A stretch of 64,000 nucleotides of DNA from Oscillospiraceae bacterium (GTDB lineage Bacteria; Bacillota; Clostridia; Oscillospirales; Oscillospiraceae), in contig JAFPWF010000010.1 in assembly GCA_017395085.1 (NCBI GenBank), positions 102,705 through 166,704 of the forward strand, given 5' to 3'. The translations under genes and the position numbers were made by a program. Of this stretch, positions 5,676-15,330 are shown in pieces. The notes beneath the pieces were generated by a model. That model was not told where the DNA came from and searched no databases. It saw nothing but the letters and a program-made list of their open reading frames with translations. The stretch's first letter is position 1. The number at the start of each line of letters is the position of its first letter.

Positions 5676-7991
5676 TTAAAATGATACGGTCAGGTTGTTG
5701 ATAAAGGAATACTCTTTTCCGTGCACCTCCAGCGTGACGGGCACGGTGTTGGTCTCATTGCGGATTTCAAGCGCTCCGTGCTTTGCGATAACGCTCAGCT
5801 TCTGTCCCTGCCAGAGGATGGTGTAGCGCAGTGCACTCCAGGCCTCCGGCAGCTTCGGGCTGATGCGGAGTTTTCCGCCGAGCATGCGCACTCCGCCAAA
5901 GCCGTAGACCACGCACTGCCAGAGACCGCCGCAGGAGGCCGCATGAATTCCTGCGTCCGAAGAGTGCGGGTTCTCGTTGCTCAGGTCAATCCCGCATGCT
6001 TTCTGGAACATCTGGTACCCGAGTTCGACATCACCGATATCGCAGGCCAGGACAGAATGCGTGGAGAGAGACAGACTGGAATCGTGCAGAGTTCGGGGCT
6101 CGTAGTAGCTCCAGCTTGCCTTCTTGACCGCCTCGCTGAACTGCTCCTCCAGCAGATAGAACAGCACCATGACGTCGGCCTGCTTGGAGACCTGGATCTT
6201 GTTGATCTGTTCCTGGTTATAGTCCTTGTAGATGCCGCCGACATGCTTTTGCTGTTTATACTTGCTCAGGTCGACCTCCCTGAGCGTCAGGTAACTCGCA
6301 TCCTGCGGCAGCACCCCGTTCTGGTTCGGCTTGGTCAGGAAGATCTTTTCGATGCACTCTTTCCACTCCGGCACCAGTTCCTCCAGGCCAAGTTTGGCGT
6401 CCAGTGCAGCATACAGTGCGGGTTTTTCCGATTTCAGGAGTTTTGCGTACTCGACAGCCCTGCACATCGTCCACCGGGCCATATAGTTGGTGAACGCGTT
6501 GTCGTCGACATGCTCCTTGAACTCATCCGGTCCGACCACGTTGTTGATGTGCAGCATTCCATCCGCACCCGGCTCCAGGCGGCTGTTCCAGAACTTCGCG
6601 CAGTCCAGGATCAGCTCGTACCCGAAGCGGTCCATAAAGTCCTGATCGCCGGTGCACATGTAATACTGCCACGCACCAAAGGCCACGTCGGCAGTGATGT
6701 GGATTTCAATGAGGCCGCTCCAGACCTTGATGGGCAGCCCGGTCAGGATATCTGTTCCAAAATACTCCGGGGTCACCTCTCCGTCGTCCAGCCAGGCTGA
6801 CTCCCAGGGGAACTGAGCACCATCATACCCGTTGTGCTTTGCCTTGGCATGTGCGCCGGGCAGTGAGAGATAGCGGTACTCCTCCAGGCTGCGGGCAATT
6901 TCGGGCATGGTGAAAATGAAATACGGCAGCAGGAAGATTTCCGTGTCCCAGAAGGTATGCCCCTTATAGCCCTCGCCGGACAGGCCTTTCGCACCGATGT
7001 TCATGCGGTTGTCGTGGGCAGGCACCATCAGCTGCATGTGGTACTGTGCGAAGCGGATGGCAAACTGGTCAAAATCAGGGCCTTCAATGACGATCGGCAC
7101 CCGGTCCCAGACCTTTTCCTGCCAGCAGGCAGCGGACTCCGCCGCCAACACCTGAAAGCCGGCGTCTTCATCCTCGCGCAGCGCCTTCAGCGCGTATTCC
7201 TGCATCTGCGGGAGCGTCATGCCGGCCAGTTCCCGGTCCCTTCCGGTGAAGACATTCGAGAGCTTTTCCATGACGACGCTCTGTCCGGCTTCGGCGGCAA
7301 GCGTATAATTGGAGTACATCCTCCGGCGTACGATGTTGATGTCGCTCTGCGGAACGGTTTCCGTCCCGTCCAGCCAGAAGCGGTGCACGGCACTGTGAAC
7401 AAAGGGAATCCCGGACTGGACAGTTTTGGGCGAATACTGCAGATATTTTTTGTCATAAAAACGGGTATCGCCTTCCGTAAAATGCTGTGAACCGTCGCTG
7501 GTCATCCGGCCGTCGATGCCGGAACGGAAGCTGATCGCCGTGTCCGCCTCCGGAACGACCGTAATCCGCATGCCGATGCTGTGAAGGCGCTTCAGAGATA
7601 CGAAGCGTTCAAAGCGCAGGCAGTATCCCGCGCCCTTCGGCGATTCCCATTTCACCGTACGGGTAAGCAAGCCTGTTTTCAGGTTCAGTTCGCGGCTGTA
7701 GTTCAGGATTCGGCCTGAAGTCAGGTCAAAGCGTTCGCCGTTCAGGGTCAGTTCGATGTTGGTTACATCGGCTGCGTTGGGAAGCTCCGTCACTTCTTCA
7801 GGCGAGAAGCAGTCAAAGGTTCCCGCAACCAGCAGATCGCGTGTCTGCCCCAGGTAGTTTTCCTCCGTTGCCGAGCGGAGGCCGAGATAGCCGTTTCCCA
7901 GGCAGAAATTTGCCTCTACTTTGCCCTGTGCATCCGGATCAAAGCTGCTTTCCGCCAGGATCCACTCGTTTACTCTGCTAAAGTCCAGCAT
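5676..7991 (-). CDS. Family 65 glycoside phosphorylase (maltose/kojibiose/trehalose phosphorylase type)
   Basis: GH65 enzymes reversibly phosphorolyse alpha-glucosides such as maltose, trehalose or kojibiose to beta-glucose 1-phosphate. Visible signatures are an N-terminal beta-sandwich (EANFCLGNGYLGLR), GHTFWDTEIFLLPYF, GAQFPWESAW, and VVGPDEFKEHVDDNAFTNYM, whose Glu is the general acid, followed by KQADVMVLFY and the C-terminal jelly-roll. The start at 7991 is chosen because AGGAGG lies seven bases upstream; the ORF opens earlier but without a ribosome site. The protein has 771 residues, the usual GH65 length. No beta-phosphoglucomutase is adjacent. The substrate cannot be fixed by eye. Cytoplasmic; no signal peptide. 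Confidence 0.9.
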   Translation of the reverse strand: MLDFSRVNEWILAESSFDPDAQGKVEANFCLGNGYLGLRSATEENYLGQTRDLLVAGTFDCFSPEEVTELPNAADVTNIELTLNGERFDLTSGRILNYSRELNLKTGLLTRTVKWESPKGAGYCLRFERFVSLKRLHSIGMRITVVPEADTAISFRSGIDGRMTSDGSQHFTEGDTRFYDKKYLQYSPKTVQSGIPFVHSAVHRFWLDGTETVPQSDINIVRRRMYSNYTLAAEAGQSVVMEKLSNVFTGRDRELAGMTLPQMQEYALKALREDEDAGFQVLAAESAACWQEKVWDRVPIVIEGPDFDQFAIRFAQYHMQLMVPAHDNRMNIGAKGLSGEGYKGHTFWDTEIFLLPYFIFTMPEIARSLEEYRYLSLPGAHAKAKHNGYDGAQFPWESAWLDDGEVTPEYFGTDILTGLPIKVWSGLIEIHITADVAFGAWQYYMCTGDQDFMDRFGYELILDCAKFWNSRLEPGADGMLHINNVVGPDEFKEHVDDNAFTNYMARWTMCRAVEYAKLLKSEKPALYAALDAKLGLEELVPEWKECIEKIFLTKPNQNGVLPQDASYLTLREVDLSKYKQQKHVGGIYKDYNQEQINKIQVSKQADVMVLFYLLEEQFSEAVKKASWSYYEPRTLHDSSLSLSTHSVLACDIGDVELGYQMFQKACGIDLSNENPHSSDAGIHAASCGGLWQCVVYGFGGVRMLGGKLRISPKLPEAWSALRYTILWQGQKLSVIAKHGALEIRNETNTVPVTLEVHGKEYSFINNLTVSF

Positions 7992-8217
7992 GTTGGAACC
8001 TCCTGTCTCAATTGATGAAAGGTCTTTTTCATTTCCGCTCCCCTGTGGGCAGGCAAACGGCATTCTCTATTCTGAATGTATCACAGAACAGGGATAGATG
8101 CAAGGATCATAGTCCGTTCCGTGGAAAAGGCCTCTTGATTTATCCCCGGAAATGGATATAGTAAATCATATAAAGCTTTCGGCAGGCTTTCTGTCGGTCC
8201 GTCATGGGGAGAAAAAC

Positions 8218-9162
8218 ATGAAAAGAATCTCCGCGGGAGAATATTCCCGGTTGTTTTCCGATTTTTCGGGGCCGGAAGACGAAGCCGTTTCCCTCTCCGT
8301 CGCAGAGGAGCGGGACTTTCTGCTTCCACGGCGTGAAAAACGCAGCCATAAGTGTTCTTACGGCCGCGCTCTGATTATCGCAGGCTCTTTGGGCTTTTCC
8401 GGTGCGCCGGTACTGGCGGCAAATGCCTGTGAGCGCAGCGGTGCGGGACTCACGCAGCTTGCTGTCCCCGAAAGCATCTATCCCATCGCCGCATCCCGCT
8501 GTGACGGCGCTGTGGTCACGCCTCTTCCTGCGTCTGAGGACGGCGGATTTTCCGCAGCAGCGCTCAGGCACATTCTCCCGCTTCTCCGACGGGCGGATGC
8601 CTGCGCCGTCGGGCCCGGGCTCGGTCTCAGCGAAGGCGCCGCCGGCACGGTCGGGTTCATACTTCAAAATGCCGAATGCCCTTTGGTTCTGGACGCTGAC
8701 GCTCTCACAATCTGCGGCCGGAGGCCGGAGTTGCTTTCATCCTGCCGTGTACCGCTGATCCTGACGCCGCATGAAGGTGAATTCAGCCGTCTGGGCGGAG
8801 ATCTCTCATCCGGGCGCCTTGCCGGGGCACTTGAATTTGCTGCCCGGTATCCGGAGGCAATCCTGATCCTGAAGGGGCACGGGACCCTGGTCTGCCGCGG
8901 GCACGAAATTACCGTGAATCCCACCGGTAATCCCGCCTTGGCGAAGGGAGGTTCCGGCGATGTGCTCTGCGGTATTCTCTGTGCGCTGCTGGCACAGGGC
9001 TTTGAACCTGTGTTCTCCGCCCGAATTGCCGTCTGGCTCCATGGGGCTGCAGGCGATCTCGCCTGTGGTGAGCTCGGCGAATACTGCGTCACACCCTCGG
9101 ATCTGATCCGCTGTCTCCCGGCAGCATTCGGAAAAATCTGTGAAATTGGAAACATCTTTTGA
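8218..9162 (+). CDS. nnrD: ADP/ATP-dependent NAD(P)HX dehydratase
   Basis: NnrD repairs hydrated NADH or NADPH (NADHX/NADPHX). The ribokinase-like fold shows GRALIIAGSLGFSGAPVLAANACERSGAG, AVGPGLG, VLDADAL, LTPHEGEFSRL, ILKGHGTLV and the nucleotide/catalytic loop NPTGNPALAKGGSGDVLCG. The chosen ATG has GGGGAG eight bases upstream. The protein has 314 residues and lacks the fused epimerase domain (NnrE). The downstream ArsC-like and TrmL genes lie close together and probably form an operon. Confidence 0.9.
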   Translation: MKRISAGEYSRLFSDFSGPEDEAVSLSVAEERDFLLPRREKRSHKCSYGRALIIAGSLGFSGAPVLAANACERSGAGLTQLAVPESIYPIAASRCDGAVVTPLPASEDGGFSAAALRHILPLLRRADACAVGPGLGLSEGAAGTVGFILQNAECPLVLDADALTICGRRPELLSSCRVPLILTPHEGEFSRLGGDLSSGRLAGALEFAARYPEAILILKGHGTLVCRGHEITVNPTGNPALAKGGSGDVLCGILCALLAQGFEPVFSARIAVWLHGAAGDLACGELGEYCVTPSDLIRCLPAAFGKICEIGNIF

Positions 9163-9175
9163 AAGGGGCAATCCT

Positions 9176-9529
9176 ATGCTTACGGTTTACTGCTACAGCA
9201 GGTGCAGCACCTGCCAGAAAGCCCTGAAATGGCTGGATGAACACAATATCTCTTATACCCTTCTGGACATCAAGACCGAGCACCCTGACGAGGCTGTGCT
9301 GCGGCGGTACTATGCCATGAGCGGTCTGACGTTGAAGCGCTTCTTCAATACCAGCGGCATTCCGTACCGCGAACTGGGTCTCTCGGGAAAACTGCCCGGG
9401 ATGAGTGAGGACGAGCAGCTTGCTTTACTTGCCACCGACGGTATGCTGGTCAAGCGCCCGTTGGTGATCGGCGACGGTTTTGTGCTGACCGGATTCCGGG
9501 AAGCCGAGTGGGCGGAAAAACTCCTGTGA
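9176..9529 (+). CDS. ArsC/Spx-family thioredoxin-fold protein
   Basis: A 117-residue protein with the N-terminal CSTCQKAL motif at residues 10-17, which is the CxxC site of the ArsC/Spx/YffB fold, followed by YTLLDIKTEHP and KRPLVIGDGFVLTGF near the C terminus. Family members are arsenate reductases, RNA-polymerase-binding Spx regulators or uncharacterised reductases; the sequence is closest to the generic ArsC-family group. No arsenic genes are adjacent. GAAAGGGG precedes the start; the stop overlaps the GTG start of trmL. Confidence 0.85.
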   Translation: MLTVYCYSRCSTCQKALKWLDEHNISYTLLDIKTEHPDEAVLRRYYAMSGLTLKRFFNTSGIPYRELGLSGKLPGMSEDEQLALLATDGMLVKRPLVIGDGFVLTGFREAEWAEKLL

Positions 9530-10026
9530 GCATCGATGTTATTCTGCACGAACCGGAGCAGCCCGGCAATACCGGTGCCATCGGGCGCACCTGCCTCTGC
9601 GCAGGAGCCGGCCTGCACCTGATCCGCCCTCTGGGCTTTCTGACCGATGAAAAGAGCGTGCGCCGCGCCGGCCTGGACTACTGGCCCCGCCTGAATGTGC
9701 ACGAGTATGAGAACTTCGACGCCTTCTGTACGGCGCACCCGGGCGCCAGAATCTGGTATCTGACCACCAAAGCCAGAAAGACCATTGCCGATGGAGACTA
9801 CCGTGACGGGGACTTCCTGATGTTCGGCAGGGAGAGTGCCGGTCTGCCGGAGGAACTGCTGATCCGGCATCCGGAGTTCTGTGTCCGCATTCCGATGGTG
9901 AACGGCGAGCGCTCGCTGAATCTGTCGAACGCGGTTGCCGTCGCCCTGTACGAGGCGCTGCGGCATACCGACTACGCGGGTTTGGAAACTGCAGGGGAAC
10001 TCCACCGGCTGAAATGGCCAAAATAA
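9526..10026 (+). CDS. trmL: tRNA (cytidine(34)-2'-O)-methyltransferase
   Basis: A SPOUT methyltransferase that 2'-O-methylates the wobble base of tRNA-Leu. Signatures are HEPEQPGNTGAIGRTC, HLIRPLGF, DFLMFGRESAGLPEELL and RIPMVNGERSLNLSNAVAVALYEALR, which forms the SAM-binding knot. With the GTG start that overlaps the previous stop the protein has 166 residues, normal for TrmL; a GTG six codons upstream is possible. Transcription ends at a strong terminator. Confidence 0.92.
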   Translation: MSIDVILHEPEQPGNTGAIGRTCLCAGAGLHLIRPLGFLTDEKSVRRAGLDYWPRLNVHEYENFDAFCTAHPGARIWYLTTKARKTIADGDYRDGDFLMFGRESAGLPEELLIRHPEFCVRIPMVNGERSLNLSNAVAVALYEALRHTDYAGLETAGELHRLKWPK

Positions 10027-10030
10027 AACA

Positions 10031-10084
10031 AAAGGGACGGTTCTTTGATCCTGAGCGTATCAGGAAAAGAACCGTCCCTTTTTG
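10031..10084. terminator. Bidirectional terminator
   Basis: AAAGGGACGGTTCTTT pairs perfectly with AAAGAACCGTCCCTTT, and T-runs on both strands terminate trmL and the convergent SIMPL gene. Confidence 0.9.
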
Positions 10085-10097
10085 ACGACGGAAAGAA

Positions 10098-10793
10098 TCA
10101 GTCCGCCTTGAATTTGATGGTGATGGTTGAGGTTACAGACAGTTTTGCCGCCTGAACCACCGTGCCGGCGGCAGCGTCTTCGGCGGTGGCCTTGGCAAAG
10201 TTGTTCATCATTCCTCGGTCATAGCTGTAGGTACCGCCTTCGACGATCTCCTCGATGCCGCGGATCTCGAGCCCGGAAGCCTCGGCCAGCACTTCGGCCT
10301 TGTCCTTCGCGTCTTCCACGGCTTTCTTCATGGCCTTTGCTTCGGCTTCCGTGGTGTCGGAAGCGGAGAAGGTAATGCCGTTCAGGGTATTCGCACCGGC
10401 TTCAAAGGCGATGTCGATCACTTCTCCGACAGCCTCGATGTCAGTCACACGGATGGCCAGGGTGGAGTTCGCGTTATAGCCCTTCAGTACTTCTGCGCCT
10501 TCGGAATAATCGTACATAGCGTAGATGTTGATGTAGTCGGTGTTGATGTCTTCCTCTTTCACGCCGGCTTTGATGAGTGCCTCGCGGATGTCGGCTATCG
10601 CCTGGTTCGCCTGCTTCTGTGCCTTCAGGACTTCGCGGTCGGTCGCGCTGACGCCGAGGGAAACGACGGCCGTATCTGCGGGAATCAGGACTTCACCCGT
10701 ACCGTTGACGGTGATCTCGGAATCTGCAAAGGCGAAAACCGGAACCGACAGAACGACCAGCAGGGTCAGGAGCATGGAAAGTATTTTACGCAT
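10098..10793 (-). CDS. Secreted SIMPL-domain (DUF541) protein
   Basis: A 231-residue protein. It opens with a signal peptide (MRKILSMLLTLLVVLSVPVFAFA) and then the SIMPL/DUF541 fold: SEITVNGTGEVLIPADTAVVSLGVSATDREV, a helical segment (KAQKQANQAIADIREAL), INTDYINIYAMYDY and a C-terminal strand TSTITIKFKAD. SIMPL proteins are extracytoplasmic and of poorly defined function (one interacts with an IRAK kinase in mammals). It is monocistronic. Confidence 0.9.
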   Translation of the reverse strand: MRKILSMLLTLLVVLSVPVFAFADSEITVNGTGEVLIPADTAVVSLGVSATDREVLKAQKQANQAIADIREALIKAGVKEEDINTDYINIYAMYDYSEGAEVLKGYNANSTLAIRVTDIEAVGEVIDIAFEAGANTLNGITFSASDTTEAEAKAMKKAVEDAKDKAEVLAEASGLEIRGIEEIVEGGTYSYDRGMMNNFAKATAEDAAAGTVVQAAKLSVTSTITIKFKAD

Positions 10794-10895
10794 CTAAATG
10801 CCCTCCTCCGTGTTGTGGATGGCGTCATTCTACTCCCGGCACGAAGAAAAAACAATGAAGAGGATGTGAATTCAGAATTCTTAAGCATACAAATA

Positions 10896-10938
10896 AAAAT
10901 GCCCCGCAGTTGATTGACAAACTGGTGGGGCTTTTGCC
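10896..10938 (-). terminator. Terminator downstream of the aminotransferase gene
   Basis: GCCCCGCAG pairs with CTGGTGGGGC (two bulged bases) with T-rich tails on both strands. It lies in an otherwise featureless 320-bp gap after the minus-strand aminotransferase gene. Confidence 0.65.
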
Positions 10939-11115
10939 ATCTCCCGCACAGATGGCAAATAAAGAGAAAAGGGAGAGAAATGAGGGGAAATGAATGCGCG
11001 GGATTCATAAGCCTTGAATCAATTATGAGCAAAAACAAAAAATCACATGGGGGCAATACCATTAAAAGGAACTGTTTCTTCTGTGAACTGTAACAGCATA
11101 CATCTGTTCTGATAC

Positions 11116-12414
11116 TCAGTTGCCTGCTGCTTTCGCAATCTCAGCGGTTACTTTCAGATATTCATCAATTTCTTCCCTCCCGTGGCAGTGCAGGGGAGAG
11201 ACACGAATGGCACCGGGAATGCCAAGTGTATCCACGATCCGCTTGGAGTAAATGCTTGCACGGACGCGCTCAAACACAGTAATGCCTCTTGCAAGATACG
11301 CTTCAGAAATACTTGCAAATTCCATTCCTTTGATTCCCATGGCGACTATGAGATCCTTTTTCGTCAGATCCTCAATATCGGTATATACTTCAACACCTGG
11401 AATGTGCCGCAAACCTGGAACTTCTTCAGTGCCTTCCAGCATCCGGAAGAGCAGTCCGCGTTCCTGGTTATGGATACGGGTCATCCCTTCAACAAAGAGC
11501 GTACGGCGGTCCGTGACGGTTTCGTTAAGGAAGTGTGCACCGATTTTGCAAACATAGTCGATGACAGCCATGGTGGCAGCAAAATTGCCCGGGGTCGGAG
11601 TGCCGAGGGCCCAGACGTTGGCATCTTTCTTTGTGAGTTTCGGATGCGGCAGCGTGGCGACCCTGTCGGAAACATAAGCATATCCGCAACCTCTGACGCC
11701 AAAGAACTTATAAGGGGCAAAGTTACAGACATCGACACCCCAGTCTTCTACGTCGATGACTGCATGCGGTGCATGCTGGACTGCATCGGTGACCACATAG
11801 ATTTCGGGGTTGATCTCGCGCACACGGCGGGTGATTTCTTTGATGTCCATAATATTGCCGGAGATATTGGAGGCCGCCATCACGCTGACGAGCGTGGTGT
11901 CCTTATCCACATACTTCAGTACTTCTTCCACTTCAATGCCGCCAGTCGCGGGGTTTGCAGGAACTTCACGGAACTCCCTGCCGGTTTTCGCAGCATAATA
12001 CTCGACCGCATCATGCGCTGAGGGATGCTCCAACAGGGTCGTGACGGTATTAGTGCCCCACTTGACCCCTTCCAGAATCGCGCCGACCGCATGGAACATG
12101 CACTGAGATGCAGAGAGTTCCGTCACCAGTGCGCCGCTTTTTGCTCCGAATACGGTTTCCAGAATGTCTTTGGTGCCGCCCATTACATACTTCTGGCCAA
12201 TTTCCATTCCTCTGCCGCGATTGCGTTCCGGACAGTCGGGAAATGCTTCCAGTGCAGCTTTTGCTTCGACCGCTCTCCTCAGGCGCAGAGATCCGCCAGA
12301 GTTTTCAAAAAACAGCCGATGACCATAGTCGGGATCCTCGTTGCCGTAACAGAACTGCTCTATCAAACTCTTCTGGTACTCATCCGAAAACAACTCGCCG
12401 TAAACTTTCCCCAT
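11116..12414 (-). CDS. Class V aminotransferase / cysteine-desulfurase-like PLP enzyme
   Basis: A 432-residue fold-type I PLP enzyme. It shows TELSASQCMFHAVGAILEG, EHPSAHDAVEYYA, VMAASNISGNIMDI, VTDAVQHAPHAVIDVEDWGVDVCNFAPYKFFGVRG (Asp that contacts PLP, then the Schiff-base Lys in PYKF) and a C-terminal domain ending IRVSPLHCHGREEIDEYL. The family includes cysteine desulfurases, isopenicillin-N epimerases and kynureninase-like enzymes; the reaction cannot be set by eye. AGGAGG precedes the ATG. It is transcribed divergently from a LysR regulator and an amino-acid symporter, which suggests catabolism of an imported amino acid. Confidence 0.8.
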   Translation of the reverse strand: MGKVYGELFSDEYQKSLIEQFCYGNEDPDYGHRLFFENSGGSLRLRRAVEAKAALEAFPDCPERNRGRGMEIGQKYVMGGTKDILETVFGAKSGALVTELSASQCMFHAVGAILEGVKWGTNTVTTLLEHPSAHDAVEYYAAKTGREFREVPANPATGGIEVEEVLKYVDKDTTLVSVMAASNISGNIMDIKEITRRVREINPEIYVVTDAVQHAPHAVIDVEDWGVDVCNFAPYKFFGVRGCGYAYVSDRVATLPHPKLTKKDANVWALGTPTPGNFAATMAVIDYVCKIGAHFLNETVTDRRTLFVEGMTRIHNQERGLLFRMLEGTEEVPGLRHIPGVEVYTDIEDLTKKDLIVAMGIKGMEFASISEAYLARGITVFERVRASIYSKRIVDTLGIPGAIRVSPLHCHGREEIDEYLKVTAEIAKAAGN

Positions 12415-12590
12415 TGATAGTTCCTCCTGTATAGTCTTTTATATTATGTTCAGTGCCGACGGAGTAAGCTGATTATCCGCCAAGCGCCATCTTTGTGATT
12501 ACTTTATCATGCACAGTCAATCTTGTAAAATGAATAATATATTGCTATAATATACGAAAAACGCATGATTAAATCGAAAGGATGTTGTGT

Positions 12591-13493
12591 ATGAACCTGA
12601 CCGATATTGAAACCTTTTTAACCCTGGTTGAAACACGCAATATAACCAAAACCGCCGAGAGTCTTTTTGTCACCCAGCCAACCGTCAGCCGGCGTCTGCA
12701 GAACCTAGAGGAAGAAGTGGGCATCGAGCTGATCCGTCGAAAGAAGGGTATGAAGCAGATTGAACTCACTGAGAAGGGTGAAGCATTTGTCTTGGTGGCA
12801 GAGCGCTGGATTTCTGTCTGGCAGGAGATGAATCTCATCCGCCAGGAAGAAAGCAGCACGTTGCTTACCGTCAGCAGCGTTGACACCTTCAACACAGCTG
12901 TCCTAGCCAATATTTACCGGGACGTACTGGCCAATCCCGATAACAAGCTTAAACTACATGTTCAGACTCACCATTCTGCCACTATCTATCGCCTGATTGA
13001 GCAGCGACAGGTAGATATTGGCTTTGTCCTGTTTAATCTGAACTATAAAAATGTTAATGTTCGACCGATTGCCCGAGAAAAAATGTACATCGTGCAGCGA
13101 GATTGCAATACTGCTCTACACAGTCTCCACCTCCATACCGATGAACTCGCCGACCGGACAGAAATTCATTTCCGGGGCAATATCAATTTTGAAAACTGGC
13201 ACAGCCAGTGGATCAATTATGGCGGTATTTCCCCGGTCTACGTTGACACCTATGCCCTATTACGTCGACTTCTATCTCTCGAAAAGACATGGACAATCGT
13301 CCCCGCATCAGTAGCGGAGCAGCTTCAGCAAGACCTGCCTATCATAGTCAGTCACGTGTCAAACGACATTGCTCCGCCGGAACGGATTGCTTACTGCATT
13401 ACCCACAAAAATATGAGTGACTATCTGAAACAGGCAGCAAAGCAGTTTGAATCCGCCGTTGCCGCTTATGTGCGGGAAAAGGGCTGGAATTGA
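12591..13493 (+). CDS. LysR-family transcriptional regulator
   Basis: The N-terminal winged HTH is clear: LTDIETFLTLVETRNITKTAESLFVTQPTVSRRLQNLEEEVGIELIRR. It is followed by a periplasmic-binding-like effector domain (residues about 90-295). The ATG at 12591 is preferred over an ATG nine bases earlier because AAAGG is then correctly spaced. It is divergent from the aminotransferase and followed by the symporter. LysR proteins usually control the divergent gene in response to its substrate. Confidence 0.9.
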   Translation: MNLTDIETFLTLVETRNITKTAESLFVTQPTVSRRLQNLEEEVGIELIRRKKGMKQIELTEKGEAFVLVAERWISVWQEMNLIRQEESSTLLTVSSVDTFNTAVLANIYRDVLANPDNKLKLHVQTHHSATIYRLIEQRQVDIGFVLFNLNYKNVNVRPIAREKMYIVQRDCNTALHSLHLHTDELADRTEIHFRGNINFENWHSQWINYGGISPVYVDTYALLRRLLSLEKTWTIVPASVAEQLQQDLPIIVSHVSNDIAPPERIAYCITHKNMSDYLKQAAKQFESAVAAYVREKGWN

Positions 13494-13637
13494 ACCAGCA
13501 GACGGCCACCTATAGCAGCCTTTAAATATACGTATTCTGTATTTTTTATAAAAAAACAATTCATTGGAAATTCTCCTTTATGCATGTTATTCTCTTCACA
13601 AGCAGTGCCTCAAAAAAGAGAAAAGGAGGATTTTCAA

Positions 13638-14867
13638 ATGAAGAAAATCAAGCTCGGCACTCAGATTCTTATCGGTATTGCCCTTGGTCTCCTGATCGGC
13701 TTTATCTCTCCGAAAGCAGCATCTTTCATTTCCCCGCTCGGTGACATTTTCCTGAACCTGCTGAAGATGCTCATTGTCCCTCTGGTATTCTTTTCAATTA
13801 CCAACGGCGTCATCATGATGCAGGATGCAAAACAGCTCCGTTCAGTAGGCGGGAGAATCATACTCTTTTACGTGATTTCTTCGCTGGTTGCCGCTGTCTT
13901 CGGTACAGCAGCCGCCCTCATTACCAAGCCCGGCCAGAATGCAACCGATTTTGCTAATATCCTCACTTCGGAAGCAGGCAGCGCGGTAGAGTTTAATTTT
14001 ATCAAAAATGTTGTATCCTGGTTCCCGACCAACATCATTGATGCGATGGCGAACGCCAACATGCTGCAGATCATCATTTTCTGCATCTTCCTTGGTGTAG
14101 CGCTGCTTGCCCTCGGTGATAAGGTCAGTACTATTAAAAAACTCATTGCACAAGGTAATGACGTCATGCTCAAAATCACTGAGTATGTCATTGCATTCTC
14201 CCCCTTCGGTATCTGCGCGCTGATGGCGAAACTGGTTTCCACCATTTCTGGGGCTATGATGAAGGAAGTCATCGTCTTTGTTCTTACCATCGACATTGTC
14301 ATTCTGATCTATGGTCTGATCTGGTATCCGTTGATGCTCAAGCTTGTTGCCAAATTGAACGTGCCCAAATTCTTTAAGAAGATTACCGAGCCGATGATCG
14401 TTGCGTTTACCACTACATCCTCTGCTGCAACGCTTCCCGTTTCTATCAGCGTTGCCAGGGACAAGCTCGGCTGCCCTGAAAAAGTCTACGGATTCACCCT
14501 CCCGCTCGGCAACACAGCCAATATGAACGGCGCGGCCATTCAGTTCTCTGTCATTGCTGTATTTGCTAGCTACCTGTTCGGGCTCCCGATCACTGCTTCC
14601 AGCTTGTTCCAATTCATCTTCCTGGCACTGATCCTTTCTATCGGCGCTGCAGGTGTCAAAGGTGCAGGCATCGTCATGTCCACCATCATCATCTCTACCC
14701 TGATCGGTGAAGAAGGCCTCGTTCTGATTCCGATTCTCGCTGCAATCTGGCCTACCATCGATCCGTTTGCCACCCTTGCCAATAATGTCGGCGATCTTGT
14801 TGGAACCACAGTAGTTTCCAAACAGATGGGCCTCCTCGACGAGGAAGTTTTCAATTCTGACAACTAA
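13638..14867 (+). CDS. Dicarboxylate/amino acid:cation symporter (DAACS)
   Basis: A 409-residue membrane protein with about eight hydrophobic helices and the DAACS core: hairpin motif TTSSAATLPVSISVARDKLG and the unwound helix LPLGNTANMNGAAIQFSV. The canonical acidic-substrate motif NMDGTA reads NMNGAA here, so a neutral substrate is plausible. It starts behind AAAGGAGG and ends at a terminator. Together with the LysR gene and the divergent PLP enzyme it forms an uptake-and-degradation locus. Confidence 0.88.
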   Translation: MKKIKLGTQILIGIALGLLIGFISPKAASFISPLGDIFLNLLKMLIVPLVFFSITNGVIMMQDAKQLRSVGGRIILFYVISSLVAAVFGTAAALITKPGQNATDFANILTSEAGSAVEFNFIKNVVSWFPTNIIDAMANANMLQIIIFCIFLGVALLALGDKVSTIKKLIAQGNDVMLKITEYVIAFSPFGICALMAKLVSTISGAMMKEVIVFVLTIDIVILIYGLIWYPLMLKLVAKLNVPKFFKKITEPMIVAFTTTSSAATLPVSISVARDKLGCPEKVYGFTLPLGNTANMNGAAIQFSVIAVFASYLFGLPITASSLFQFIFLALILSIGAAGVKGAGIVMSTIIISTLIGEEGLVLIPILAAIWPTIDPFATLANNVGDLVGTTVVSKQMGLLDEEVFNSDN

Positions 14868-14909
14868 TTCTCCCAGTTAACCAAACACAATAATAAGCGA
14901 TAATCAATT

Positions 14910-14955
14910 GCCCCTTTGGCAGGAACCCTTTCCCGCTAAAGGGGCCTATCTATTT
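14910..14955 (+). terminator. Terminator after the symporter gene
   Basis: GCCCCTTTGGC pairs with GCTAAAGGGGC around a 14-nt loop, followed by a T-rich tail. Confidence 0.75.
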
Positions 14956-15227
14956 GTCTAGTTCTATTACCTGTTTTATCATATGGAAGCCATATGATCG
15001 CGGCTAAACGCTAAACAGAGATATTACATGTTCTGAAAATCCCTACCGTATTTCCGCAGAAATACATTGATGTCCTTGTCTCTGAATATTGGAGATATTC
15101 CGTCAGTGAAACCGATTTTGCTGCGCATTACTTCGTTTTGTCCTTGTTTTGCACAATTAATTATGCAGCTCTTACATTGTTTTGCAATATTTTTCGCGTT
15201 TTTGCCTAATAAACTATGCATCTCCTG

Positions 15228-15256
15228 TTGCAATTTGTCATCGTTTGTGTTATTCT
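15228..15256 (+). promoter_or_regulatory. Sigma-70-type promoter for the S24 repressor
   Basis: TTGCAA, 17-bp spacer, TATTCT, about 75 bp before the gene start. The rest of the 370-bp gap upstream shows no gene I can support. Confidence 0.6.
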
Positions 15257-15330
15257 GTCCGATGGAAGTTTCTGTGGGGGTCATTTTGTGTGTTCCGGCC
15301 TCCCGGATAAACCTTGTTAAACCGGGTGAA

